Origin: Saccharomyces uvarum
Lineage: Eukaryota > Ascomycota > Saccharomycetes > Saccharomycetales > Saccharomycetaceae
Assembly: GCA_947243795.1 (NCBI GenBank)
Contig: OX365940.1
Location: 806,001-870,000 of the forward strand
Direction of reading: 5' to 3'
Length of the DNA stretch: 64,000 nucleotides
Shown: piece by piece, positions 39,467 through 49,481 of the stretch
How the letters are laid out: every line of letters starts with the position of its first letter
How positions within the stretch are numbered: position 1 is the stretch's first letter
Notes under the pieces: model-generated
What the model saw: the letters and a program-made list of their open reading frames with translations, nothing else
The model's database searches: none
Told to the model about the DNA's origin: nothing
Translations under genes and position numbers: made by a program

Positions 39467-40849
39467 CTATGATAATGATTCGACAAAATCCAATACTGTG
39501 GAATCATCACCATATTGGCCCACTATTTGTACACCTATCGGTGTCTTCTCTTTCAAAGGCATTGATAAAGTCGGTAGCCCAGCTAATGACATGGGGACTG
39601 TGAAGACATCGTTGATGTAAGAGTTGGCTGGAGATTTACTTTCTTGTTCTTGAAAGTCCTTTATGGTCTCAGGAAGCTTAGATGATGTCGGTACTACAAG
39701 TATATCCAAACCTTCTGGATTCCCCTTAGAATCGGTCAAAACATTTGGGAATCTGAAGATCCTGTCAAACTCGTCAATCAAATTTACCCTAAGTTTTTCA
39801 GCCTTGATAAAGTTATTTTTGAATGCATCTGAACAAAGGTTATAATTGCCTAAGATAATTCTATTTTTCACTTCTATTCCAAATTTGGACCTAGTGGGTG
39901 CAAATAAAACGCCGTCTTTTATATCAAGTTTGGAATCTCTGTACCCATATCTGATACCATCATACCTCGACAAATTAGAAGCTGCTTCTGCTGGTGATAA
40001 TGTATAGTAAATTGGTAAACTATTCTTTACCGATGGAATGGATACAGGGTATATTTCGTGACCTAAATTTACTAGCTTTTTCAAAAAAGAGGAATATAAT
40101 TCGTGAAACACACTGGGTAAACTTTCATGGTTGAATTCCTTCACAATACCAATCTTTAAAGGTTTTTTAGCCTTCATGTTTTTTTCTATCAGTCCACGCA
40201 ATTCATCATTTAATGAAGTAGGATCTTTTGTATCATATTTATCAAGTACCTGAAAAACTTTCCGTAATACATCTATCTTTTTAGTCAAAATCCCTACAGT
40301 ATCTAAAGACTGAGAGTATGCTATCACGCCAAACCTGGACAAACGTCCGTAGGATGGTTTAAAGCCCAAAATGGACCCATAGCACGCAGGCAATCTAACA
40401 GAACCACCAGTATCTGTGCCCAGGGCAAAATCCACTAGATCACAAACAACGCTCGCAGCAGCCCCAGAGGAGGAACCTCCCATAATCATTCCTTGTTCAT
40501 GAGGATATAACGGATTGATTACGGGCCCCCTCATTGAATGTACTCCTCCAGATCCCATTCCAAATTCATCTAAGTTGGTCTTACCTAAAATATGTACTCC
40601 TGCTTGTTTTAATAATTTTACTACGGTTGCATCATACGGCGATTTGAAATTCTCAAGTATATGAGAGGCACAGGTAGTTGGGAGGTCTTTAGTGACTATG
40701 TTGTCTTTGATACTGGCAACATAATTCGTTAATGGTTTGTTTGTTTGTTCCTTGTTTGCCGTTATACTGATACTTGTAAATATATTATATTTCGATTGTA
40801 AATCAGATAGTCGCTGCAGTGGTTGTTTTAAAAAACGCTTCAACGGCAT
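39467..40849 (-). CDS. HER2: Her2, GatA-type subunit of mitochondrial Glu-tRNA(Gln) amidotransferase
   Basis: Amidase-family subunit of the mitochondrial GatFAB complex, which converts Glu-tRNA(Gln) to Gln-tRNA(Gln). The 460-residue product (464 as I recall) carries the amidase Lys-Ser-Ser triad: Lys48 in ASIKDNI, a Ser of [10 protein letters not shown] at about 126, and the nucleophile Ser150 in [11 protein letters not shown]. The amidase signature continues to about residue 170. The N-terminus has basic and aliphatic residues but few acids, suiting mitochondrial import. It is divergent from JNM1, 164 bp between the two ATGs. Confidence 0.95.
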   Translation of the reverse strand: MPLKRFLKQPLQRLSDLQSKYNIFTSISITANKEQTNKPLTNYVASIKDNIVTKDLPTTCASHILENFKSPYDATVVKLLKQAGVHILGKTNLDEFGMGSGGVHSMRGPVINPLYPHEQGMIMGGSSSGAAASVVCDLVDFALGTDTGGSVRLPACYGSILGFKPSYGRLSRFGVIAYSQSLDTVGILTKKIDVLRKVFQVLDKYDTKDPTSLNDELRGLIEKNMKAKKPLKIGIVKEFNHESLPSVFHELYSSFLKKLVNLGHEIYPVSIPSVKNSLPIYYTLSPAEAASNLSRYDGIRYGYRDSKLDIKDGVLFAPTRSKFGIEVKNRIILGNYNLCSDAFKNNFIKAEKLRVNLIDEFDRIFRFPNVLTDSKGNPEGLDILVVPTSSKLPETIKDFQEQESKSPANSYINDVFTVPMSLAGLPTLSMPLKEKTPIGVQIVGQYGDDSTVLDFVESLS

Positions 40850-40966
40850 CGTTGCATAATTGGGTGTGGCTGTTTTATAGGATCCTCTGCCTCGAATAAG
40901 GGTTCGATAGCTTTAATATATATACACTTTTTTTCCAGTCAATACGTTTTGAAAAACATACACACG

Positions 40967-40987
40967 ATGAGGCTGTACCTGCTTTGA
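40967..40987 (+). other. Short uORF upstream of JNM1
   Basis: ATG AGG CTG TAC CTG CTT TGA encodes six residues and ends 26 bases before the JNM1 ATG. It lies in the likely 5' leader. Whether the leader reaches this far is unknown. Confidence 0.45.
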
Positions 40988-41013
40988 GAAAGGCAAATAA
41001 CGGCAACCTATTT

Positions 41014-42141
41014 ATGAACGTGATAGATTTAAGTGATCCAGCTATTAGTGTGGATTATGATAGTTTGATTGGCATTGACGATGAAGAATCTCAAGACGTT
41101 TTTGAAAATGAAGTGAAGGAAGACGCACAACAAGAAGATACGCTTTTGACAAATGATAAAGTCATCGTTGAGCCCAAACGTGACGTTGAAAGCTTGAGAA
41201 ACATTATCAGAGAGCAATTGCTGTTCGATGTGATCAGGAATAGGCAATCAGGTTATGATGAGGAAAGAAAAGTGGTCAGCAATGAAGATGCTGAGAGTAG
41301 ACAAGAAAAACTAGACAGAATAAGGCAAGAGTTGGAGGAACTGAAAACAGAAGATCCGTCTCTTGATAGACGAGACGAAATTAGAGAGTTATGCAAACTG
41401 CAATCAAAGTTAGCGATAGAGTCATCAAGTAGGTTTGCTAATTTGGAGAAAGAGCTCATCGGGAGTTCTGAAGGTCAACCTATCACGACGTTACCAGATA
41501 TATCACTTGATATGACTAGTATCAAAAAATTACAAAAGCTCGACCAGAGAATATCCGGCATGGAACGTTATGTTGGTGTTCCAAGAATTCTAGAGAGTGA
41601 AGAAGACGGCAAATCGGTGTATAATAGGGTTAATGAACTCTACAGAAGCATACAGCTTTTACAAGATGATGATAAGGAAGGGGAAAAGCTACGAAAGTTC
41701 CAAGATAGACTGATGGAACTAAACGAACAATTTGAAAACTCGCTGTTGGGTAAAAAAATGCAGAGAGACCAGAAATTAGCTGATGAAACTGTGAATAAAG
41801 TTATTACGCCTGAAAGCAAAATAAGAGAAATAAATGACATATATGCTATGTTCAAACAGTATCAAGATTCGCTGCCGCAGCTGACTGAGAGAATGAAGGC
41901 TCTAAATAAAATGAACAATAAAGTGGTGGAAGTGTACGAAACGACAAGAAGGTTGGATTCGCAAATAACAGGTGTTCGGGAACAAGAACAAGTATGGCTA
42001 AAGACTTTAGACCAGCTGGACGCTAAATTCAATGAGCAAGAGACAAAAATCAGGCAGAACATGGACCAAATCAGGTGGAAAATCGATTCCCTTGAAGACA
42101 GAGTTTTACACAGTAAAACGGATCATAATATAGACGAGTGA
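41014..42141 (+). CDS. JNM1: Jnm1, dynamitin (p50) subunit of dynactin
   Basis: Dynactin subunit needed with dynein for nuclear migration and spindle orientation in mitosis. The product from the ATG at 41014 has 375 residues (373 in S. cerevisiae as I recall) and begins MNVIDLSDPAISVDYDS, as in S. cerevisiae. Most of the rest is predicted coiled coil, rich in Glu, Lys, Arg and Leu, for example near residues 85-150 and 250-370. The frame stays open upstream to a TTG at 40984, but no ATG lies there. The sequence is clearly more divergent from S. cerevisiae than its neighbours, common for coiled-coil proteins. Confidence 0.95.
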   Translation: MNVIDLSDPAISVDYDSLIGIDDEESQDVFENEVKEDAQQEDTLLTNDKVIVEPKRDVESLRNIIREQLLFDVIRNRQSGYDEERKVVSNEDAESRQEKLDRIRQELEELKTEDPSLDRRDEIRELCKLQSKLAIESSSRFANLEKELIGSSEGQPITTLPDISLDMTSIKKLQKLDQRISGMERYVGVPRILESEEDGKSVYNRVNELYRSIQLLQDDDKEGEKLRKFQDRLMELNEQFENSLLGKKMQRDQKLADETVNKVITPESKIREINDIYAMFKQYQDSLPQLTERMKALNKMNNKVVEVYETTRRLDSQITGVREQEQVWLKTLDQLDAKFNEQETKIRQNMDQIRWKIDSLEDRVLHSKTDHNIDE

Positions 42142-42297
42142 TTTTTTTATAAAACCCTAATTTTTTTATTGTTTGATTTTTTTGTATCCATGTAAAAACG
42201 AGAAATATGTATATATATAATAATATGAAGTATCCAAAAAATTCGAAAGAGAAAAAGAAAATTATCGAAAACAAAGTGTCTGTGGGGTATCAGCAGC

Positions 42298-42894
42298 TTA
42301 TTTCTTCTTCATTCTACCGAATAAACCTCTCTTCTTCTTCTTCTGTTTCTCCTCGGTTTCAACGTGCTGTTGTGGTTGATAAACTGCTTGCTCACCGTAC
42401 ATTTGGTTGGAAGAAGCAGCCATTTGCTGAGGCATACCGTTGGCATCGTAGGCCACAGCAGAACCGAACATGGGGAAATCAGGTCTTACACGGAATCCAT
42501 AGGTGGGGGTCTCCAACTGCTGGGCCCAGACTGGGTCTCCAGAGACAGCATACTCGAAACTTCTTATGGTGTCCAGAGGTCTTTCGTCTCTTGCTCTAGT
42601 TGGGTTCGATATGTCAGCCTGTGTGATTGTTTGACCGAAGACGTCGCACAGAACGTGACCTTCTTCGTTGGAGAAGTAAGACTGCCTGTTCATGTTATCG
42701 TGGAAGGTATCAGCGGCTTGTTCAAAAGGCTGAGCTTCCTGCACTGCATCCAAGATAGGATCAGCCACGGAAGCGGTACGCATCTTTAATCTTGCTTTGT
42801 CGTCGTCAGAAATTTTGGCCTCTGAGGCATGGTTCCCTGCTTCGTGGTGGTCACTCGTGTTACTGACACTTGATTTTTTTCTGAAATGCATCAT
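42298..42894 (-). CDS. YMR295C: YMR295C orthologue, ribosome-associated protein of unknown function
   Basis: Orthologue of S. cerevisiae YMR295C, a protein of unknown function reported to associate with ribosomes. Two adjacent ATGs (42894 and 42891) give 198 or 197 residues; S. cerevisiae uses the form starting MHFRKKSS, 197 residues. The N-terminal half is charged. The middle is strongly conserved (DDKARLKMRTASVADPILDA; RARDERPLDTIRSFEYAVSG). The last ten residues are Lys-rich (LFGRMKKK), which could bind RNA or acidic lipids. A longer upstream extension is open to 43029 but does not match the orthologue. It is convergent with JNM1, 156 bp apart. Confidence 0.92.
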   Translation of the reverse strand: MMHFRKKSSVSNTSDHHEAGNHASEAKISDDDKARLKMRTASVADPILDAVQEAQPFEQAADTFHDNMNRQSYFSNEEGHVLCDVFGQTITQADISNPTRARDERPLDTIRSFEYAVSGDPVWAQQLETPTYGFRVRPDFPMFGSAVAYDANGMPQQMAASSNQMYGEQAVYQPQQHVETEEKQKKKKRGLFGRMKKK

Positions 42895-43230
42895 ATTGCC
42901 TTGAAGTGCTTTTTGCTTGTGCTTAGTGTGGTAGTGCTTAGTTAGTTTTGCTTGGCGAAACTGAGTAGCGTTGAAATATTTCGAATCATTACACACTCCT
43001 TTCCTTTCTATAAATAAACAAACAAACAAATAATGTACGTTGCTGTGCCTCGAAAGAACGAAGAAAAAAGAAAGTTTTAAGAATCAAAAAAAATTTTAGC
43101 GCTTCATGGCGCCGTGCACCACACCGATTCGGCACAGAGATCGCATGGCGACCATTGGTATTATTGTATAAATATATATATATATATATATAAGTGTGTA
43201 TATATATGTTTTCTATTCTTGTTTATTAGT
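42895..43230. other. LCB1-YMR295C intergenic region
   Basis: This 336-bp spacer holds the LCB1 3' end and the YMR295C promoter. A perfect AT dinucleotide run (43172-43192) is followed by a shorter imperfect one up to about 43207, just past the LCB1 stop. An AAAAAAAATTTT block lies at 43086-43096. No gene is seen. Confidence 0.6.
43172..43192. repeat. AT dinucleotide microsatellite
   Basis: Twenty-one bases of alternating A and T, 38 bp after the LCB1 stop codon. TA-rich repeats often form part of yeast 3'-end efficiency elements (TATATA), so it may act in LCB1 polyadenylation. Confidence 0.9.
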
Positions 43231-44895
43231 TTATTGGCAACAAGCAAGGATGGATTGCTTAACGCTTTCGCAAGCGTGTTGGAGTTCCTCTGGGGACATG
43301 GCGGCGTTACAGCAGATCTTCAAGCTAGGGACCACTGGGAGTGTTTCATGTTTCAGCACGATGGTGTTTCTTGTGATGAGCACGTTGTGGTTGGCAAGGG
43401 CGTGGTCGACTACGGCTTGTAGTAATTTCTCTTCTTGCTCATAAGGCTCGATATACTTGTTTGAGTGGGACTTCTTCTGTAGATCCGATATGGTTTCGAA
43501 TAGCTGTTCACGGGTGTAACCAAACTTGCGGGATCTGAATTCAGATGTCAGTTGCAAATGGAGTACAGCGGACACGGGGGAAGACGTCACGACGAAGAAT
43601 GGGTGCAGGGCGTTGTCTGATGCAAAGCTTTCGTGCAAATATCCAGACAATCTTTGCAGTGTCTGCACAGCGTCGTTGTTCGAGTCCATCAAGTCCAGCA
43701 CTTTGGAGACGGACGTCGCGTTGTATGCAGGCAAACAGGCGGAGAAACAGTAGGCGTTGGAACCGATACGTTGGTGGTGGCACATGTCGGTGTCACCAAG
43801 AACAAACCCACCGGAGGAGCCTAATGCGGTGGCCATGGACCCGACAGTGATGTCGATGGACGTGGCACGGTCCATGTCGAAGTGTTCAGACAACCCACGA
43901 CCAGTGGCACCGAGCACACCGATGGAGAACGTCTCGTCGACAAACAATCTGAACTTGTACTTGTTTTTCAACTTGGTCAATTCGGGTAGTGGAGCCAGAT
44001 CACCGGAGTTGTGGAAGATACCTTCAGTGACGATGAATTTTCTTGGGATGGCGGGCAGCTTTTCGAGTTTTTCCTGTTCGGTCAACTCGTTCAACAGGGA
44101 TTCCAACGAGTTCATGTCATTGTGGTTGAAGTAGTAGACTGTGGACCTGCTTAGTTGCAGGGCATTCTGCACCGATAAAGACACCTCGTCATCGGCAACG
44201 ATCACGTCACCACGCTTGGTGAAGGCAGGAATCACAGAGGGGGTGACACAGAAGTCTTGACCGTACAGCACGGCACCTTCGGTGCCGAAGAACTGGGCCA
44301 AATCGTACTCCAACCTGTAGTGGACGTCCTGGTTACCGTAGAACCCTGCGGGCCCACAGGCACCCACACCGTAGTTCTTGATGGTGGTCTTGACCACGTC
44401 CGTGACGGGCTGCGTAACGGACAACTGCAGGAAGTTGTTGGAGGCCAGGTTGAAGACGTTGGTGTACGTCTCCTTGAGATCGTTCCTCGTGATGGTTACG
44501 TGGTTCTGGATGGGCATGTCCATGGTGACGGGGATCGCGGCAACTCTCCACGATTGCTCATCGATGGCGATGGGGGTGGCCAGTGGCTCGGGCTCCCAGT
44601 CCTCGATCAGGGCGTCGATCTCCTGGGGCGACAGGTTGGGCTTCTGCGCCTGCAGACTCTTCTTCTGCTGCGGCTTCGACAGATAGTAGATGATCCCATA
44701 CAGGATCAGGCCGATCTCGACGGTGGTCCGGTACGGATCGTCGTGGTGCGACTTCTTGATGTACGAGACGACGAACTGGCCCCCAGGAATCTGCGCCATC
44801 ACCAGATTGAAGTAGTACCAGAGGTACGACGACGTAGTGACGACAAATGCAGGGATGGGTATGGATTTGGGCAGAACTTCAGGAATATGTGTCAT
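43231..44895 (-). CDS. LCB1: Lcb1, serine palmitoyltransferase subunit 1
   Basis: With Lcb2, catalyses the first step of sphingolipid synthesis in the ER: serine plus palmitoyl-CoA to 3-ketosphinganine. The 554-residue product has an N-terminal membrane segment at about residues 15-35 and another near 78-92, then the alpha-oxoamine synthase fold. The GVGACGPAGFYGNQDVHYRLE block holds the Cys whose human counterpart is mutated in hereditary neuropathy. VDETFSIGVLGATGRGL is the region around the PLP site; Lcb1 proteins lack the PLP Lys, which Lcb2 supplies. The protein ends SILACCQ, four residues before the S. cerevisiae end as I recall it. It is divergent from PRC1. Confidence 0.96.
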   Translation of the reverse strand: MTHIPEVLPKSIPIPAFVVTTSSYLWYYFNLVMAQIPGGQFVVSYIKKSHHDDPYRTTVEIGLILYGIIYYLSKPQQKKSLQAQKPNLSPQEIDALIEDWEPEPLATPIAIDEQSWRVAAIPVTMDMPIQNHVTITRNDLKETYTNVFNLASNNFLQLSVTQPVTDVVKTTIKNYGVGACGPAGFYGNQDVHYRLEYDLAQFFGTEGAVLYGQDFCVTPSVIPAFTKRGDVIVADDEVSLSVQNALQLSRSTVYYFNHNDMNSLESLLNELTEQEKLEKLPAIPRKFIVTEGIFHNSGDLAPLPELTKLKNKYKFRLFVDETFSIGVLGATGRGLSEHFDMDRATSIDITVGSMATALGSSGGFVLGDTDMCHHQRIGSNAYCFSACLPAYNATSVSKVLDLMDSNNDAVQTLQRLSGYLHESFASDNALHPFFVVTSSPVSAVLHLQLTSEFRSRKFGYTREQLFETISDLQKKSHSNKYIEPYEQEEKLLQAVVDHALANHNVLITRNTIVLKHETLPVVPSLKICCNAAMSPEELQHACESVKQSILACCQ

Positions 44896-45852
44896 TGCGT
44901 GTTAGAAAGAGACAAAACTGTACAACTCTACACGAGCAAAAAGAGGTGTTGACGAGAGACAAGCGGAAGGACAGAGCACTGTTGTACTATGCTACTCGAT
45001 GTCTTTTGAAAAAAATCTTCTTTTCCTTTTCTTTTTCTTCTGTTCTATACCTCTTACTCTTATTTTCCTTACTGTTAGGTTACCAGTAGCGTGCTTTATG
45101 CCCCTATAAAAAAGAAGAACGAGTGAAAAATTTGATAGCAAAAACAAAAAAAAAAAAAATTCTCGCGACTCAAAAAGAATAACGTGCCCTAGGGTTGCGT
45201 ATAAAGTGACTCTTTATTTAGGGTTTAGTCTGTCATTTTTAGGCTGAGCCCTTTTCGTAGAGAGCGACAGAGTTAGGGCTTATTCGCCCCTTTTTCGTGC
45301 ATAGGTATGTGCTGTTGTACGGTAGGGGTGGCGGTTATAATTCGATGGCTTTATTTATTCCCTTTATAGCTTTCATTACGTTCTAGAGTGCTTTATATCA
45401 TGGAAAGTATGCTTTCTTCAAAGTAGATTACAGCTGCCACCGCAACTGTAAACGGATGGAGGTGCGCTGGGACAACCTTGGTGTCGCCAGCGTGTGCTCA
45501 TCGCGTCCCACTGCTTCCCTTCCTTGTGTATAAACGCACGTTTCGGCGTGTCATGGTGCCTCTGTCGGCTGCTGTCTTGCCCAGCGATGGCAACTGCAAC
45601 GTCTTGTACTCTTGGCCAGCATTCTTTGCTGCCTTCTCAGTTCTTGCTGCTTGTACGATAGCCTTATCGTTGGGACAGGGGCCACCCGCGGGGTCCTAAA
45701 GAAGGGGCCCACTATTAAAAGCTACAGATAAGAGCTGCAACAAAAAGCTCCGAACGTACCCTTTTCTCTTCCCTTCCAACTACAACAGAGCAAGAGAGAA
45801 AAAACACTCAAGAGAGAACGTTTTTTGCACTCAACCCAAACGTACTCCCGCT
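44896..45852. other. Divergent LCB1-PRC1 promoter region
   Basis: This 957-bp spacer separates two divergent genes. It contains a 13-base A-run near 45148-45160, several TTTAGGG-type stretches at 45218-45280, and a GC-rich block upstream of PRC1 with two AGGGG stress elements (listed). TATTAAAA at 45713-45720, about 135 bp before the PRC1 ATG, may act as a TATA-like element. The frame at 45478-45699 has no match I recognise and I do not call it. Confidence 0.6.
45677..45707. promoter_or_regulatory. Pair of AGGGG stress-response elements upstream of PRC1
   Basis: AGGGG occurs at 45677-45681 and 45703-45707, each within AGGGGCC, 22 bases apart and about 145-175 bp upstream of the PRC1 ATG. AGGGG is the Msn2/Msn4 core. 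Such a pair would suit stress or starvation induction of a vacuolar protease; motif evidence only. Confidence 0.4.
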
Positions 45853-47451
45853 ATGAAACCATTCACCAGCTTATTATGTGGACTGGGCCTGTCCACCACA
45901 CTCGCCACGGCCATCTCGCTGCAAAGACCACTGGGTCTGGACAAGGATATCTTGCGCCAGACCGCAGAGAAGTTCGGATTGGACCTGGACCTGGACCACC
46001 TTTTGAAGGAGTTGGACTCTAACGTGCTGGACGCATGGACGGAGATGAACGACCTGTTCCCAAACCAGGTCATGAGCCTGCAGACATCGACCAAGCCTAA
46101 GTTTCCTGAGGCCATCAAGACCAAGACGGACTGGGACTTCGTGGTCAAAAACGACGCCATCGAGAACTACCAACTGCGTGTCAACAAGATTAAAGACCCC
46201 AAGATTCTGGGCATCGACCCGGACGTGACACAATACACAGGTTACCTGGACGTTGAGGACGAAGACAAGCACTTTTTCTTCTGGTTTTTTGAAAGTAGAA
46301 ACGACCCTGCCAATGACCCGGTTATCCTTTGGTTGAACGGTGGGCCTGGCTGCTCCTCGTTGACCGGGCTGTTCTTTGAACTGGGGCCCTCGTCCATTGG
46401 GCCCGACCTGAAGCCCATCGAAAACCCTTACTCTTGGAACAGCAACGCTTCTGTGATCTTCCTTGACCAACCCGTCAACGTCGGGTTCTCCTACTCTGGG
46501 TCCGAAGGTGTTTCTAACACCGTCGCTGCAGGTAAGGACGTCTACAACTTCTTGGAACTGTTTTTTGACCAGTTCCCTGAATATGTCAACAAGGGTCAAG
46601 ACTTCCACATCGCTGGGGAGTCCTACGCTGGCCATTACATCCCTGTGTTCGCCTCCGAGATATTGTCCCACAAGGACAGAAACTTCAACTTGACCTCGGT
46701 CCTGATTGGTAACGGTCTCACCGACCCCTTGACCCAGTACAACTACTACGAACCAATGGCTTGCGGTGAAGGTGGCGAACCTTCCGTTCTGCCCTCCGAA
46801 GAGTGTTCCGCCATGGAGGACTCCCTGGAGCGTTGTCTGGGTTTGATCGAGTCGTGCTACAACTCCCAGTCCGTCTGGTCTTGTGTTCCAGCTACCATCT
46901 ACTGTAACAACGCCCAACTGGCTCCTTACCAACGTACCGGTAAAAACGTTTATGACATCAGAAAGGAATGTGAAGGCGGCAGTTTGTGCTACCCAGCTTT
47001 GCAATATATCGACGACTACTTGAACCAAGACTATGTAAGGGAAGCCGTTGGCGCAGAAGTCGACCACTACGAATCCTGTAATTTCGACATCAACAGAAAC
47101 TTCTTGTTTGCAGGCGACTGGATGAAGCCCTACCACACAGCCATCACGGACCTTCTAAATCAAGATTTGCCCATCTTGGTCTATGCTGGTGACAAGGATT
47201 TCATCTGCAACTGGTTGGGTAACAGGGCATGGACCGACGTTTTGCCTTGGAAGTACGACGAAGAATTCGCCGACCAAAAAGTACGTAACTGGACTGCCTC
47301 CATCACCGACGAGGTCGCCGGTGAAGTCAAGTCCTACAAGCATTTCACCTACTTAAGAGTCTTCAACGGTGGTCACATGGTTCCATTTGACGTCCCTGAA
47401 AACTCATTAAGTATGGTTAACGAATGGATTCATGGCGACTTCTCCTTATAA
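45853..47451 (+). CDS. PRC1: Prc1, vacuolar carboxypeptidase Y
   Basis: Serine carboxypeptidase of the vacuole, made as a prepro-enzyme. The 532-residue product has the S. cerevisiae length. Residues 1-20 form the signal peptide. The vacuolar sorting signal QRPL lies at 24-27, read by Vps10. A propeptide follows to about residue 111. [10 protein letters not shown] is the oxyanion-hole motif, GESYAGH holds the catalytic Ser at about residue 257, [12 protein letters not shown] holds the Asp, and NGGHMVPFD the His. Several N-X-S/T sites (for example NLTS, NWTA) are available for glycosylation. Codon use is strongly biased, which leaves a long open frame on the other strand. Confidence 0.98.
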   Translation: MKPFTSLLCGLGLSTTLATAISLQRPLGLDKDILRQTAEKFGLDLDLDHLLKELDSNVLDAWTEMNDLFPNQVMSLQTSTKPKFPEAIKTKTDWDFVVKNDAIENYQLRVNKIKDPKILGIDPDVTQYTGYLDVEDEDKHFFFWFFESRNDPANDPVILWLNGGPGCSSLTGLFFELGPSSIGPDLKPIENPYSWNSNASVIFLDQPVNVGFSYSGSEGVSNTVAAGKDVYNFLELFFDQFPEYVNKGQDFHIAGESYAGHYIPVFASEILSHKDRNFNLTSVLIGNGLTDPLTQYNYYEPMACGEGGEPSVLPSEECSAMEDSLERCLGLIESCYNSQSVWSCVPATIYCNNAQLAPYQRTGKNVYDIRKECEGGSLCYPALQYIDDYLNQDYVREAVGAEVDHYESCNFDINRNFLFAGDWMKPYHTAITDLLNQDLPILVYAGDKDFICNWLGNRAWTDVLPWKYDEEFADQKVRNWTASITDEVAGEVKSYKHFTYLRVFNGGHMVPFDVPENSLSMVNEWIHGDFSL

Positions 47452-47767
47452 AGCGTGTGTCTGTATACATGAATTTTTGTTGTATTACTCATGCCTCGAA
47501 CATATATATATTTACATACGAATCTTTATTATAGCTTTTACTCATTGCGTATATCATAAGCTTTGTTTCTCTTTTATCTCATTCTCCTTATGCAGGTTTC
47601 TTTCTGTTTAGTATTATCGTCCTTCCCGCTGAAAGGGAGAATAACCAACCTACAAAAAAAATAAATCATCAAGAAAAAACATCGTGTTAAAACAATAGAC
47701 TTATATACAGTGTCGTTTTATTCATTTTAATATTAACGAATCCCTCCAATATTAGTCCTAAAGGAAA
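47452..47767. other. PRC1-LIP1 intergenic region
   Basis: This 316-bp spacer lies between two tandem genes. It begins with TATATA-type 3'-processing signals near 47500-47511 and ends in an AT-rich LIP1 promoter with several A-runs (47655-47675). No gene is seen. Confidence 0.6.
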
Positions 47768-48217
47768 ATGTCTCAACCTGCTCCAATTATAACCAAACTA
47801 GTTCCCAATCCAAAACCAAAAGTTTTAAATTTGTTCCGTGTTTGTTTTATTTCATTGCTATTAATCGCTGCTGTGGAATACTTTAAGTACGGTACAAGAA
47901 TCAATTATGAATGGTTCCACTGTACCCCAATCAAGGAACCTCAATCTGGCTCCGTGATCAAACTTTGGGCTCGTGGTGGCCCAAGCTGTGACAAAAGGGG
48001 TGAATATAAAACTATCGTAAAGAGAATCACAAGAGATTACGAACCCAACGATGAACATCTGTCCTTCTGTATCATCGAAAACGGCAACGTCCCTTCTGTT
48101 CACTACCCAATTCATGAAGATAAAGGTGAACCTGGCTACGTAGCTTACGTCGGCTACGACACAGACTCTGAATTGGTTCAAGAATTGTGTGCTGATTCCA
48201 CCATTTATCATATGTGA
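47768..48217 (+). CDS. LIP1: Lip1, ceramide synthase accessory subunit
   Basis: Single-span ER membrane protein required for the activity of the ceramide synthases Lag1 and Lac1. The 149-residue product (150 as I recall) has a short cytosolic N-terminus, a membrane segment at about residues 21-39 (NLFRVCFISLLLIAAVEYF) and a lumenal C-terminal domain with five Cys residues that could form disulfides, ending DSTIYHM. It is two genes away from LCB1, which makes the sphingoid base that ceramide synthase acylates; the link is functional and need not reflect co-regulation. Confidence 0.95.
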   Translation: MSQPAPIITKLVPNPKPKVLNLFRVCFISLLLIAAVEYFKYGTRINYEWFHCTPIKEPQSGSVIKLWARGGPSCDKRGEYKTIVKRITRDYEPNDEHLSFCIIENGNVPSVHYPIHEDKGEPGYVAYVGYDTDSELVQELCADSTIYHM

Positions 48218-48359
48218 GTTCTTTCTTTTACATAGATATACATAGAAAAAGGCAACCCCGGTATAGATAGTTATAAATGCGTGTGCAGATCTATAATTAT
48301 ACATATATGACAAAGAGAAAATCATCGTTATGAAGAGAGAAACGCTACATTCTTACTTC

Positions 48360-49286
48360 CTATACTTTCGAACTCTTCCTATGTTTTACAAACATCTTTC
48401 CTAGCTCCTCCTGAATGTCGACCTGGAAAGAAGATAACGGATGAAGTTTATCAAGATCATTGTATGATTTCCCGCTATCCCTTATTACATCCATCGCAGG
48501 AACGAAGTCCGTATACTTGTCTACGAACTGATCATCTCCCACCTCACTAGGCTCAAATCTTTCGTCTATTGTTTTTATTAACCCTATGGAATCATAACCT
48601 TTCGGTATTACAATTTTGCTACGTTTGACCATTTCAAGATGTCTTTTCATATCCTTACCCTCGATGATGCCTTTCAAAATTTCTTGGTATCTGAGCTTTT
48701 GCGTCTCTTCCTCTTCCTCTTCACTACTGTCTTCATCTACGTAGATTAGTGAGCTTTCATTGAAATGACAAAAAGATCTTAGTGTTTGCAGAATAAAATC
48801 TATATGTGCTGATTGCCATGCGGTAGTGTTTCTCTGTAAATTGAAGATTTCACTACTGTTTAAGCACCATACGGAAAGGTCATTATTATCATTCAACTGT
48901 TTGATCTTGTTGAACGTACCAAATAGTTCACTTAACCACAGTTTTTGGTCGTTTAACGACCAGTCTAGCAATATGAGCCAATGAACCTTCGAGGTCGGTT
49001 TTTCGAGAAAAGGTCTTATTAGATCTAATGTATCCGCACTATTCTTAATTAGCGTGTATACATCCAAAGTATAGCACTGATCTAAATCACTAGTCCATCC
49101 TATTGTAGCATAATTAATTAGATCAGTATCTAGCGCTGGACTTGTTCCTTCTGGAAAACAAACGGTTGTAAATTGATGTAGTGTTCTACCCGATGGGGAG
49201 TAAATGACCACTGTAGTTTCAAAGGTTTCTTCAGCGTTGACCACGGATTCATTTTGAGCTAATAGTTTGTCCCATGCATTGCTCAT
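48360..49286 (-). CDS. DYN3: Dyn3, dynein light intermediate chain
   Basis: Light intermediate chain of cytoplasmic dynein, which acts in spindle positioning and nuclear migration. The 308-residue product (about 312 in S. cerevisiae as I recall) begins MSNAWDKLLAQNE. The N-terminal half is a degenerate GTPase-like fold, with WLILLDWSLNDQKLWLSEL near residue 105, and has no intact P-loop. An acidic run of Asp, Ser and Glu lies around residues 185-197. The C-terminus ends HRKSSKV. The Jnm1 dynactin subunit of the same pathway lies 6 kb upstream in this window. Assignment rests on recall of the sequence and synteny between LIP1 and ADE4. Confidence 0.93.
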   Translation of the reverse strand: MSNAWDKLLAQNESVVNAEETFETTVVIYSPSGRTLHQFTTVCFPEGTSPALDTDLINYATIGWTSDLDQCYTLDVYTLIKNSADTLDLIRPFLEKPTSKVHWLILLDWSLNDQKLWLSELFGTFNKIKQLNDNNDLSVWCLNSSEIFNLQRNTTAWQSAHIDFILQTLRSFCHFNESSLIYVDEDSSEEEEEETQKLRYQEILKGIIEGKDMKRHLEMVKRSKIVIPKGYDSIGLIKTIDERFEPSEVGDDQFVDKYTDFVPAMDVIRDSGKSYNDLDKLHPLSSFQVDIQEELGKMFVKHRKSSKV

Positions 49287-49481
49287 CCTTCATTTGAATA
49301 TATATATCTATATATTTATATATATATTTACAGTAAGTTTTGAAAGTATATTAGTGCTACTTTCTGTTTACCTTTTGTTTTTTTTTAAACAAATGATTTT
49401 GGTATGAAACTATGTATAAGGGCGCGTTTTAAAGAATAATTTACACTATACACCCAACTAAAAATAATCCTGAACAGTCTA

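Noticed and set aside
42207-42599. 130-codon plus-strand frame overlapping YMR295C
   Set aside because: It corresponds in position to what I recall as a dubious S. cerevisiae frame (YMR294W-A) and overlaps a conserved gene on the other strand.
42895-43029. Longer N-terminus for YMR295C
   Set aside because: The upstream residues do not match the S. cerevisiae protein and are Cys/Lys/His-rich; the ATG pair at 42889-42894 gives the known length.
44257-44952. 231-codon plus-strand frame antisense to LCB1
   Set aside because: Same cause: reverse of biased codons in a certain gene. The translation is rich in Val, Gly, Asp and Leu, without a recognisable domain.
43231-45089. Other plus-strand frames across LCB1 as possible small genes
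   Set aside because: All are shadows of LCB1 in alternative frames.
45874-47136. A 420-residue protein on the minus strand inside PRC1 called as a gene
   Set aside because: It lies wholly antisense to a certain gene with strong codon bias, which produces long open reverse frames. Its composition (very Val-rich) is that of a shadow frame. Kept only as a low-interest finding.
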